In this document: positions 1-6,267 of the stretch, piece after piece
How positions within the stretch are numbered: the first letter of the stretch is position 1
Layout of the letters: the number at the start of each line of letters is the position of its first letter
Source of the DNA: an uncultured Actinomycetes bacterium
Lineage (GTDB): Bacteria > Actinomycetota > Acidimicrobiia > Acidimicrobiales > Acidimicrobilacustridaceae
Assembly: GCA_945957335.1 (NCBI GenBank)
Contig: CAMFLJ010000029.1
Location: 1 to 19,385 of the forward strand
Length of the DNA stretch: 19,385 nt
Direction: 5' to 3'
Program-made: the position numbers and the translations under genes
Notes under the pieces: generated by a model
The model's input: only the letters and a program-made list of their open reading frames with translations
The model's database searches: none
What the model was told of the DNA's origin: nothing

Positions 1-913
1 GGATGGCGCCGCCGACCGCGGCGGGCACGAGCACGTCGACGTCGAGGGCCAGCAGCTCGTCGCCGTCGATGCGCCGCCCGGCGTCGAGGTCGAGCGGGCG
101 GGCACGGGTGGAGGAGGCCGTGAGGGCCGCCACGTCGAGCCCGTCGGGGTCGTGCACCGCGCCGTCGCGGTCGCCGATGGCCACGACCTTCATGCCCGCG
201 GCGGCGAAGGCGGTGGCGGCGTGGGCGCCGACGTTGCCGAAGCCCTGCACGGCGACCGTCGCGCCGCTGAGGTCGCGCCCGAGCTGCCCGGCGACGGTGT
301 CGACCACGATCGCCACGCCGCGCCCGGTGGCGTCCTCACGCCCGACCGAGCCGCCGATGCCGACCGGCTTCCCGGTGACGACGGCCGGGCTGTAGCCGTA
401 GATCTTCGAGTACTCGTCCTGGATCCACGCCATCACGCGGGCGTCGGTGCCCATGTCGGGGGCGGGGATGTCGAGGTTGGGCCCGATGAGGCGGTGGAAC
501 TTGGTGACGAACTTGCGGGTGAGCTGCTCGAGCTCGCGGTCGCTGAGCGCGGTGGGATCGCAGTCGATGCCGCCCTTGGCCCCACCGAAGGGCACGTCGA
601 CGAGCGCCGTCTTGAGCGTCATCAGTGCGGCGAGGGCCCGTGACTCGTCGAGGTCGATCTCGGGGTGGAAGCGCAGGCCGCCCTTGTAGGGGCCGCGAGC
701 GTTGTGGTGCTGCACGCGGTAGCCGTTGAACACGGCGATCGAGCCGTCGTCGCGCACCAGGGGCAGCTCGGCCCTGATCTCGCGGGCGGCGAGCATGAGC
801 AGCTCGGTGGTGCTGTCGGGGTACCCGAGCGAGCGGCACGCCGTCTCGAAGTACTCGTCGTGGCTGTTGCGGGCGCTCTCGGGCTGGGCGGCTGCGGGCA
901 CGGGCGGCAGCAT
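1..913 (-). CDS. gdhA: Glutamate dehydrogenase (Glu/Leu/Phe/Val dehydrogenase family), 3' end outside window
   Basis: Catalyses reversible oxidative deamination of glutamate to 2-oxoglutarate and ammonia with NAD(P), in the cytoplasm. About 304 codons are visible from the ATG at 911–913. The frame stays open to the left edge, so roughly the last quarter (family usually about 410–450 aa) is missing. The substrate-binding stretch GPYKGGLRFHP has Lys77. LKT has Lys101, PFGGAKGG has Lys113 and PAPDMG has Asp153. From memory of the Clostridium symbiosum enzyme these correspond to K89, K113, K125 and D165 with a constant offset of 12, so the catalytic set looks complete. The Rossmann motif VQGFGNVG follows. 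Lys77 in GPxKGG favours glutamate over leucine or phenylalanine dehydrogenase, which have other residues there. It is transcribed divergently from the gene at 965 with 51 bp between them. NAD versus NADP preference cannot be read. Confidence 0.93.
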   Translation of the reverse strand, partial: MLPPVPAAAQPESARNSHDEYFETACRSLGYPDSTTELLMLAAREIRAELPLVRDDGSIAVFNGYRVQHHNARGPYKGGLRFHPEIDLDESRALAALMTLKTALVDVPFGGAKGGIDCDPTALSDRELEQLTRKFVTKFHRLIGPNLDIPAPDMGTDARVMAWIQDEYSKIYGYSPAVVTGKPVGIGGSVGREDATGRGVAIVVDTVAGQLGRDLSGATVAVQGFGNVGAHAATAFAAAGMKVVAIGDRDGAVHDPDGLDVAALTASSTRARPLDLDAGRRIDGDELLALDVDVLVPAAVGGAI

Positions 914-951
914 AGGTTTGCTACCTGCAGCGCCGGCGGTTCGGGCTCGAC

Positions 952-957
952 CAGACT
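952..957 (+). promoter_or_regulatory. Candidate -10 element of a leaderless promoter
   Basis: CAGACT lies exactly 7 nt upstream of the ATG at 965. It is an imperfect TAnnnT match (first base C). The spacing is the same as in the hexamers before the genes at 2111, 6234, 10966 and 14409, so transcription may start at or next to the A of the ATG. No Shine-Dalgarno sequence is evident apart from a short G-run. Confidence 0.35.
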
Positions 958-964
958 CCGGGGC

Positions 965-1732
965 ATGGCCGACCGACCCGCCGCCCCCACCACCGCCTTC
1001 GATCCCGAGCCGTTCCTCGTGAACCTGCGCACCGAGGGAGACACCACCCGGCGGGCCGCCGTCGCCATCGGGCTCGAGGCCCCGGTGCCGACCTGCGAGG
1101 GCTGGGTCGTGCACGACGTGCTCGGCCACCTGGGCCGGGTCCACCGCTCGGTGTCGGAGATCATCGAGCGCCGGTCGGTCGACATCCCCGACGTCGCCAT
1201 CCCGAAGCCGCCCGCGGGTGACAGCGTGCTCGGCTTCTTCGACGAGGGCCTCGAGCGGCTGCTCGCCGCGCTCGGCGGGCTGGTCGACGATCTCGACGTC
1301 ACCCTCTACACGTGGGCGGGGCCCGGCTCGGGGCGCTTCTACTACCGGCGCATGGCCCACGAGCTGGCGATCCACCGCTTCGACGTCGAGTCGGCCGGGG
1401 CCGCGGCCCCCACCGCGTTCGACCCCGACATGTCGGTCGACGGCGTGAGCGAGCTGTTCGAGGTGCTCGTGCCGTTCTCCGCCCGGCGCTGGGAGCGGCC
1501 CCTGCCCGCCGGCAGCCTCCACCTCCACCGCACCGACGGCCCGGGGGAGTGGCTGGTGCGGGCCGAGGGCGGCGAGGTCGTGAGCACCCAGGAGCACGCC
1601 AAGGGCGACGCGGCGGTGCGGGGCGGCGCGTCGGACCTGTTCCGGTTCGTCTGGAACCGCGGGGCCGGACCGAGCATCGAGGTGCTGGGCGAGGCCGCCG
1701 TGGCCGACGAGTGGGCCGCGCTGGCGCCCTGA
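965..1732 (+). CDS. Maleylpyruvate isomerase-like (MDMPI/DinB-fold) mycothiol-dependent family protein
   Basis: 255 aa. An N-terminal DinB-like helical bundle of the MDMPI_N type is followed by an MDMPI_C-like beta domain (about residues 160–255). The signature EGWVVHDVLGHL supplies His55, and AHELAIHRFDVE supplies Glu133 and His137. This H...E-x3-H triad is the divalent-metal site of the family, seen for example in the mycothiol-dependent maleylpyruvate isomerase of Corynebacterium. Members use mycothiol as thiol cofactor in isomerisation or transfer reactions, but most actinobacterial paralogues have no assigned substrate and nothing nearby indicates maleylpyruvate. The ATG at 965 was chosen because the family N-terminus begins soon after it and a -10-like hexamer sits 7 nt upstream. 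The frame is open further upstream, but that part would lie antisense to glutamate dehydrogenase. The next gene starts 33 bp downstream, probably in the same operon. Confidence 0.82.
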   Translation: MADRPAAPTTAFDPEPFLVNLRTEGDTTRRAAVAIGLEAPVPTCEGWVVHDVLGHLGRVHRSVSEIIERRSVDIPDVAIPKPPAGDSVLGFFDEGLERLLAALGGLVDDLDVTLYTWAGPGSGRFYYRRMAHELAIHRFDVESAGAAAPTAFDPDMSVDGVSELFEVLVPFSARRWERPLPAGSLHLHRTDGPGEWLVRAEGGEVVSTQEHAKGDAAVRGGASDLFRFVWNRGAGPSIEVLGEAAVADEWAALAP

Positions 1733-1747
1733 GCCCGACCGAGCGAC

Positions 1748-1756
1748 AGGAGGAGG
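1748..1756 (+). promoter_or_regulatory. Strong ribosome binding site
   Basis: AGGAGGAGG lies 9 nt before the GTG at 1766 and decides that start. It is the clearest Shine-Dalgarno sequence in the window. It fits an internal operon gene whose upstream neighbour ends at 1732. Confidence 0.75.
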
Positions 1757-1765
1757 TGGCCGACG

Positions 1766-2062
1766 GTGGCGTCGATCGAGTTCAGCCCCGAGCTGCGGCC
1801 GGGTGTGGCGTCCGGTGAGATCACCCTCACCTACCGGCTCTGGCAGCGGGCGAGGGTGAAGGTCGGCGGTCGGTACCTCACCTCGGGTGTCGAGATCGAG
1901 GTCGACGACGTCGAGCTCGTGCCGTTCTCGACGGTGACGCCCGAGGACGTCGCCCGGTGCGGCGAGGTCGACGTCGAGGCGCTGCGCCACCGGACCGCCC
2001 ACGCCGGGCCGGTCACCGACGACACCCTGGTGCACCGCATCGAGTTCCACCTCGTGGGCTGA
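1766..2062 (+). CDS. Small ASCH-like domain protein
   Basis: 98 aa, beginning with GTG at 1766 behind a strong Shine-Dalgarno sequence. The pattern of an N-terminal strand, a ...SGEITLTYRLW segment, then RVKVGGRY and an acidic ...EIEVDDVELV strand resembles ASCH domains. These are PUA-like beta-barrels thought to bind RNA or nucleotides, where an (S/T)-x-R-x-W segment and a GxxY turn line the cleft. There is no signal peptide or membrane span, so it should be cytoplasmic. It lies 33 bp behind the MDMPI-like gene and is probably co-transcribed with it. Family placement is from pattern memory only. The ligand and function are unknown. Confidence 0.62.
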   Translation: MASIEFSPELRPGVASGEITLTYRLWQRARVKVGGRYLTSGVEIEVDDVELVPFSTVTPEDVARCGEVDVEALRHRTAHAGPVTDDTLVHRIEFHLVG

Positions 2063-2097
2063 GGCCCCGCACGGGGCGAGGCGGCCGGCGGCGGGCG

Positions 2098-2103
2098 TAT
2101 CGT
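2098..2103 (+). promoter_or_regulatory. Candidate -10 element of a leaderless promoter
   Basis: TATCGT matches TAnnnT and lies exactly 7 nt before the ATG at 2111, with spacer cggggcc. No Shine-Dalgarno sequence lies between it and the start, so a leaderless transcript is likely. No convincing -35 element is visible upstream. Confidence 0.55.
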
Positions 2104-2110
2104 CGGGGCC

Positions 2111-3091
2111 ATGACGTCCACGGGGGAACTGCTCGACCGGCCGAGCGCGGTGCGCCTGCAGCCGGCCTACGACGACACGGCCGCGGTGCTGGAGGTGATC
2201 CGGGGCGCCTCGCCGTTCTGGGCGATCGCCAGCTACGGCGCCTCGGAGGCCGAGATCAAGGCGCTGTCGAACGACGGCCGCTCGTCGATCTTCGTGCCGC
2301 CGTGGTTCCGCCGTGACTTCGCCCTCCACGGCGAGGCGCTGGTGCCCGGCGCCGAGGTCATCCTCGACAACCCGCACTTCGTCCAGGGTGCCCACGACGT
2401 GTTCGGCCCCGACGCCGTCGTCGTGCCAACCACCGTCTACGTCAACGTGATGGTGCCCGGCCCGGTGCCGTTCATCGCCCACACCGACGTGCCCGCGTTC
2501 CGTGGCTTCACCCGTGACGACCATCCGCTGTGGCTGCTCATTCAGATGCACCACTCGGGCCTGTTCGAGGACCACCGCATCAAGCTGGCCACCGCCGTGT
2601 CGTGGTTCTACGAGGGCTCCGGCGGCGAGTTCCACTACTGGCCCGAGGGGCCCACCAAGCCCAACGAGACCATCTCGACGCCCTACGACAACATCGCCGT
2701 GGTCGCCGACAACGAGCGCACCTACCACGGCGTGGCGCCGGTCGGTCAGGAGGCTCCGCTCATCAAGGGGCTCACCCTCTCGACCCAGCTGCACCGGGTC
2801 GACGGCGGCTGGGAGATGCGCGAGGGCGACGAGCCGCTGCACACCGCCACCGACGACGACGTGCGCATCACCGTGTCGTGGAAGGGCGAGGTCTTCGCCG
2901 ACGAGGCCGACCGGCAGCGCACCCTCGACCACAGCGACGACATCGACATGGACCACGTGGTCAGCACGTTCGTGGCCGACATGCGCGCCCGCGGCGTCGA
3001 GGTCGACGTGCCCGCCGACCCCCACCACGACGAGGCCTGGGTCGCGGCGGTCAGCTCCACCTACGGCCGCACCCCGCCGACCCCCTCCTAG
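2111..3091 (+). CDS. Uncharacterised protein with 2OG-Fe(II)-oxygenase-like H-x-D...H pattern
   Basis: 326 aa, soluble, no signal peptide. I do not recognise a named family. The middle of the protein looks like the double-stranded beta-helix core of Fe(II)/2-oxoglutarate dioxygenases: FIAHTDVPAF gives His124-x-Asp126, GSGGEFHYW (169–177) resembles the GGxL/F strand found in such cores, and ERTYHGVAPV gives distal His206, about 80 residues after the first pair as usual for the facial triad. A basic residue for the 2OG carboxylate cannot be assigned with confidence. The protein is rich in aromatic and charged residues and has an acidic C-terminal third. It is a single gene with its own candidate leaderless promoter, followed by a large hairpin. 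Alternatives are a cupin-like protein or a non-enzymatic DSBH fold. The gene is secure; the function is inferred. Confidence 0.55.
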   Translation: MTSTGELLDRPSAVRLQPAYDDTAAVLEVIRGASPFWAIASYGASEAEIKALSNDGRSSIFVPPWFRRDFALHGEALVPGAEVILDNPHFVQGAHDVFGPDAVVVPTTVYVNVMVPGPVPFIAHTDVPAFRGFTRDDHPLWLLIQMHHSGLFEDHRIKLATAVSWFYEGSGGEFHYWPEGPTKPNETISTPYDNIAVVADNERTYHGVAPVGQEAPLIKGLTLSTQLHRVDGGWEMREGDEPLHTATDDDVRITVSWKGEVFADEADRQRTLDHSDDIDMDHVVSTFVADMRARGVEVDVPADPHHDEAWVAAVSSTYGRTPPTPS

Positions 3092-3099
3092 CTCTTCCC

Positions 3100-3151
3100 C
3101 GAACTGGTTGGGTCTGGATCAGCTGGGACTGATCCGAACCCAACCAGTTCG
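3100..3151. terminator. Large near-perfect hairpin after the 2OG-like gene
   Basis: Fourteen uninterrupted base pairs (3100–3113 with 3138–3151, beginning CGAACTGGTTGGGT) are followed by one C/A mismatch, a T·G pair and seven more pairs (3116–3122 with 3129–3135), closing on the six-base loop 3123–3128. It begins 9 nt after the stop at 3091 and has no T-run on either side, so a terminator would be of the U-less type sometimes proposed for actinobacteria. At about 58% GC it is less GC-rich than its surroundings. It could alternatively be a dispersed palindromic repeat. Confidence 0.6.
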
Positions 3152-3206
3152 AGCGTGACACGGCGACCATGGTGCGCGGCGGCGGGCCTCGATGCTCTCT
3201 TGGGGT

Positions 3207-3214
3207 GAGGGAGG
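3207..3214 (+). promoter_or_regulatory. Ribosome binding site deciding the sigma-factor start
   Basis: GAGGGAGG ends 4 nt before the ATG at 3219. The in-frame ATG at 3192 has no such sequence, so 3219 is preferred. Confidence 0.55.
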
Positions 3215-3218
3215 CGGC

Positions 3219-3680
3219 ATGGCGCGAGGTGGCGAGGGGGAGTTCGACCGGTTCGTGAGGGACGCTTCCCCGCGGCTGTGCCGGGCCTACGTGCCGGTGC
3301 GGGGCGTCGAGGGGGCGGCCGATGCGGCGGCCGAGGCGTTGGCCTACGCCTTCGAGCACTGGGACCGGGTGCGGTCGATGGCCAACCCCGTCGGCTACCT
3401 CTACCGGGTCGGCCAGTCGCGCACCCGGCCCCGCAAGGTGCCGCCGGCGCTGCCCGCCCCCTCCGCGGTCGGCCTGCCCGACGTCGAGCCGGCGCTCGTG
3501 CCCGCCCTCCTCGAGCTGCCCGACACCCAGCGCACCGCCGTCTGGCTCGTGCACGCCTGCGGCTGGACCTACGCCGAGGTGGCCGAGGCCATGGCGACGA
3601 GCACGTCGATGGTGGGCAACCACGTGAGCCGTGGGCTGGCCCGCCTGCGCGAGCTGCTGGAGGTGGAGTCCCGTGCCTGA
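3219..3680 (+). CDS. ECF-type (sigma-70 family) RNA polymerase sigma factor
   Basis: 153 aa, within the usual 150–200 aa range for ECF sigma factors. Residues about 8–72 form a region 2-like helical segment (FDRFVRDASPRLCRAY ... HWDRVRSMANPVGYLYRVG). A short Pro/Ala linker leads to region 4 at about 95–148 (LLELPDTQRTAVWLV, then the helix-turn-helix WTYAEVAEAMATSTSMVGNHVSRGLARLREL). Region 2 is rather divergent. The start at 3219 is supported by a Shine-Dalgarno sequence; an in-frame ATG at 3192 would add nine residues. The stop overlaps the next gene's GTG start region by 8 bp, so sigma factor and partner are translationally coupled, the usual arrangement for a sigma/anti-sigma pair. The regulon and inducing signal are unknown. 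Confidence 0.85.
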   Translation: MARGGEGEFDRFVRDASPRLCRAYVPVRGVEGAADAAAEALAYAFEHWDRVRSMANPVGYLYRVGQSRTRPRKVPPALPAPSAVGLPDVEPALVPALLELPDTQRTAVWLVHACGWTYAEVAEAMATSTSMVGNHVSRGLARLRELLEVESRA

Positions 3681-4953
3681 GCTGACCGAGGACCGACTGA
3701 TCGAGGACCTGCGCCGCTACGGCGCCGCAGTGGACGAGGCCGCCGCCCGCTTCGGAACGCCGGTCACCGCCTACCCGGGATCGCCGTCGGGCGACGTGCC
3801 CGACCCCGGCGGGTCACCAGCCGCTGCGCCGGGGCGTCGTCGCCGTCCGCTGGTGCTCGTCGCCGTCGCGGCGGCTCTCGTCCTGGTGGTGGCGACGGTC
3901 GTGCTCGTCCGCCGCGAGGAGGGGTCGAGCCCCGTGGTCGACACCCCGCCGACCCTGGTCGCTCCGGGGCGGACGAAGGGCACGATCCCGGCGGCCGACG
4001 ACGTGCCGACCGCGTCCCCGTTCGGGGACGGGACCGTGCTCATGTGGCTGCCGTACACGGGGCTCCCGCAGTACCTGGGGCAGGGTGCGGATCGGCCGGT
4101 GTCGCTCGATGTCGGGCCGGCGGAGCTGGCTGGCTGCTGCAACGGGATCGCGGCCATCAACATGATGGCCGGCTTCATCGCCGACGGCACCCTGCACACC
4201 GTCGACCGGACGGGCGTGGTGGTCGACACCGGGTTGGCCGGCGAGCAGGTGGTGGCGAACCGCGGCGACGCTGACGCCTTCTACGTCCTCCGCTCGAGGG
4301 AGCTCACCCGCTACCTCCTCCCGGGGAGCGTCGACGGCACCTGGACCCTTCCCGACGGGTGGGATCTCCCGAGCCACTCGTCGACCAGTCAGGTCCTCGA
4401 CGGGCGCGTGATCCTCGAGCGGTCGGACCGCTCCAGCCCCGACCACGAGATCGCCGTGTGGACCCCCGCGACCGGTGACGTCCGCCCGATCGGACGAGCC
4501 CGGTGGGTGGTCGGCGCCACCACCTACCCGGACGGGTCGCCGAAGGTCGCATGGGTGGGCCCGGACTGCTCCGACGGCGACGGGTGTGGCCTCCTCACCG
4601 TCACCGACCTCGACAGCATGGAGAACCGGGTCGCCCTCGCTCCAACTGCGGGGTTCATCGGTGGTGGCGCGTTCTCCTCCGACGGACGCAGCGTGGCCCT
4701 GTTCGTCGGTGGGCCCGGACAGGTGGCCGACCTCGTCGTGCTCGATGTGGCCACGATGGAGGTGAGGGTGCTCCCCGGCACCACGGTGACCATCGGCGAG
4801 TGGTTCGGGTCTGCCACCTGGACCCTCGACGGTCGCTCGGTGATCTACCACGGAGGTGGGGAGCAGACGGAGACCCACGTGGTCGACGTCACCACCGGCG
4901 TCCAGCGCACCCTCCCGTGGGACGTCACCTACTCGATGGCCACCATCCCCTGA
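3673..4953 (+). CDS. Single-span membrane protein with beta-propeller-like outer domain, putative anti-sigma factor
   Basis: 426 aa if started at GTG 3673, which overlaps the sigma-factor end by 8 bp and has GGAGGTGGAG just upstream. An upstream ATG at 3631 would lie inside region 4 coding sequence and is less likely. Residues 1–53 form a short acidic cytoplasmic segment (LTEDRLIEDLRRYGAAVDEAAARF), then basic RRRR, then a hydrophobic span at about 59–79. The rest lies outside the membrane: a Pro/Thr linker and repeated strand-turn units such as SSDGRSVALF and TLDGRSVIYH, typical of TolB/WD40-like propellers. Four Cys are present in the outer part (155, 156, 299, 305), the last two in a DCSDGDGC loop. 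The HxxxCxxC zinc motif of ZAS anti-sigma factors is absent. The anti-sigma role is inferred from gene coupling and topology. Sensing through the propeller is speculation. Confidence 0.68.
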   Translation: MPELTEDRLIEDLRRYGAAVDEAAARFGTPVTAYPGSPSGDVPDPGGSPAAAPGRRRRPLVLVAVAAALVLVVATVVLVRREEGSSPVVDTPPTLVAPGRTKGTIPAADDVPTASPFGDGTVLMWLPYTGLPQYLGQGADRPVSLDVGPAELAGCCNGIAAINMMAGFIADGTLHTVDRTGVVVDTGLAGEQVVANRGDADAFYVLRSRELTRYLLPGSVDGTWTLPDGWDLPSHSSTSQVLDGRVILERSDRSSPDHEIAVWTPATGDVRPIGRARWVVGATTYPDGSPKVAWVGPDCSDGDGCGLLTVTDLDSMENRVALAPTAGFIGGGAFSSDGRSVALFVGGPGQVADLVVLDVATMEVRVLPGTTVTIGEWFGSATWTLDGRSVIYHGGGEQTETHVVDVTTGVQRTLPWDVTYSMATIP

Positions 4954-4986
4954 CCGCCATCCAGTTCGAAGAGAAGGCGAGCTGCG

Positions 4987-6234
4987 CTAGGCGACGACGC
5001 CCTTCTCGCGGAGCTCGGCGATCTCGGCCTCGTCGAGGCCCAGCTCGTCGGCCAGGAGCGAGTCGGTGTGCTCGCCCACCCACGGCATGCGGGTCTCGGG
5101 GCCGTCGGCCATCTTGGTCATCTTGATGGGGTTGCCCGGGGTGAGCACCGGGTCGCCGCCGGCGGTGTTGGGGATCTCGACCACCATGTTGCGCTCGGCC
5201 AGGTGCGGGTCGCTCACGACCTGCTCGGGCGTGAGGCACGGGCCGGCGGCCACGCCGGCCTTGGCCAGCTCGAAGCACGCCTCGAGGTTGGTCTTGTCGG
5301 CCGCCCACTCCTTGATGCCGGGGCGCAGGACGTCGTCCATGTGGTCGCGCCAGCCCTGGCGGGTGGAGAGGCGCTCGTCGGTGAGCCACTCGGGGTGCCC
5401 GACGAGGTTGGCCAGGCGCTCGAACTCGTGCTCGCGGCCGCACTGCACGATGAACCAGCCGTTGGACGCCTCGAAGCCGTCGATGATCATCGGCATGCCC
5501 TGGCCCGGCTTGGGCCACGCGCCCATCGACCAGAAGTTCACGACGATGTCGGTCATGGCCACCATCGAGTCGAACATGGCGACGTCGACGTACTGGCCGA
5601 TGCCGGTCTGGTCGCGGTGGCGCAGCGCCGCGAGCAGGCCGATGGTGGCGAACAGGGCGGTGCCGATGTCGCCCAGCGCGCCGACAGGTGAGGGGGTGGG
5701 CGGCACGCCGACGGGGCGGCGGTAGTCGTAGATGCCCGACATGGCCTCGGCGATGGCGGCGTAGGCCGGCCAGCCGTCGTAGGGCGTGGGGGCGATGTTG
5801 CCGAAGCCCGACACCGACACGTAGACGCACGCCGGGTGCACGGCGGCGATGTCGTCGTAGCCCAGGCCCATGCGCTTCAGGGCGCCGCCCTTGAAGTTCT
5901 CGGCGACGATGTCGAACTTGGGGGCCAGGTCGAGGATGAGCTGGCGGCCCTCGGGCGACTTGAGGTCGACGCACATCGAGCGCTTGCCCAGGTTGTTGCG
6001 CAGGAACGTGGCGCCCAGGTTGCGGCCCTCGGGGTCGGGCATGCCGGGCAGCGAGCCGCGGCCGAGGTCGCCGCCGGAGGTGCTCTCGACCTTCACCACG
6101 TCGGCGCCCAGGCGGGCCAGCAGCTGGGTGGCGTAGGGGAGGGCCTGCATCTGCTCGAGGGCGAGCACGCGGACGCCGTCGAGCGGCTTTCCGAAGGGCA
6201 GGGCGTCGGCGTTTCCGGTGTCTCCGAGCTTCAT
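4987..6234 (-). CDS. Class III CoA-transferase (CaiB/BaiF/formyl-CoA transferase family)
   Basis: 415 aa, typical for the family (about 380–430). It transfers CoA between acyl-CoA and a free carboxylic acid via an aspartyl-CoA anhydride. The N-terminal LDGVRVLALEQMQALPYATQLLARLGADVVKVE is the family signature, NLGKRSMCVDLKSPEG follows, and the catalytic Asp is Asp189 in ALGDIGTAL. The C-terminal ...MPWVGEHTDSLLAELGL-like end is complete. The ATG at 6234 was chosen because TAGGGT sits 7 nt upstream; an in-frame GTG at 6255 would add seven residues (AGRVAA-type) without a better signal. It is convergent with the putative anti-sigma gene (33 bp gap) and lies 33 bp downstream of the Mo-enzyme gene, but appears to have its own promoter. 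The acid substrate cannot be read from sequence; family members include racemase-type enzymes, for which the same fold is used. Confidence 0.9.
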   Translation of the reverse strand: MKLGDTGNADALPFGKPLDGVRVLALEQMQALPYATQLLARLGADVVKVESTSGGDLGRGSLPGMPDPEGRNLGATFLRNNLGKRSMCVDLKSPEGRQLILDLAPKFDIVAENFKGGALKRMGLGYDDIAAVHPACVYVSVSGFGNIAPTPYDGWPAYAAIAEAMSGIYDYRRPVGVPPTPSPVGALGDIGTALFATIGLLAALRHRDQTGIGQYVDVAMFDSMVAMTDIVVNFWSMGAWPKPGQGMPMIIDGFEASNGWFIVQCGREHEFERLANLVGHPEWLTDERLSTRQGWRDHMDDVLRPGIKEWAADKTNLEACFELAKAGVAAGPCLTPEQVVSDPHLAERNMVVEIPNTAGGDPVLTPGNPIKMTKMADGPETRMPWVGEHTDSLLADELGLDEAEIAELREKGVVA

Positions 6235-6241
6235 GGCGGCG

Positions 6242-6247
6242 ACCCTA
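6242..6247 (-). promoter_or_regulatory. Candidate -10 element of a leaderless promoter
   Basis: On the minus strand TAGGGT lies exactly 7 nt upstream of the ATG at 6234 (spacer cgccgcc), inside the 33-bp gap after the Mo-enzyme stop. It suggests that the CoA-transferase is transcribed separately, and it favours the 6234 start. Confidence 0.5.
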
Positions 6248-6267
6248 CCGGCCACCGGGGAGCCTGA

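Noticed and set aside
3192..3218. Earlier ATG for the sigma factor at 3192
   Set aside because: No ribosome binding site or promoter hexamer at suitable distance, whereas 3219 has GAGGGAGG upstream.
4971..5007. GAGAAGG/CCTTCTC stem across the convergent gap of the putative anti-sigma and CoA-transferase genes
   Set aside because: Only 7 bp with a 23-nt loop that reaches into the CoA-transferase coding end; too weak to call a terminator.
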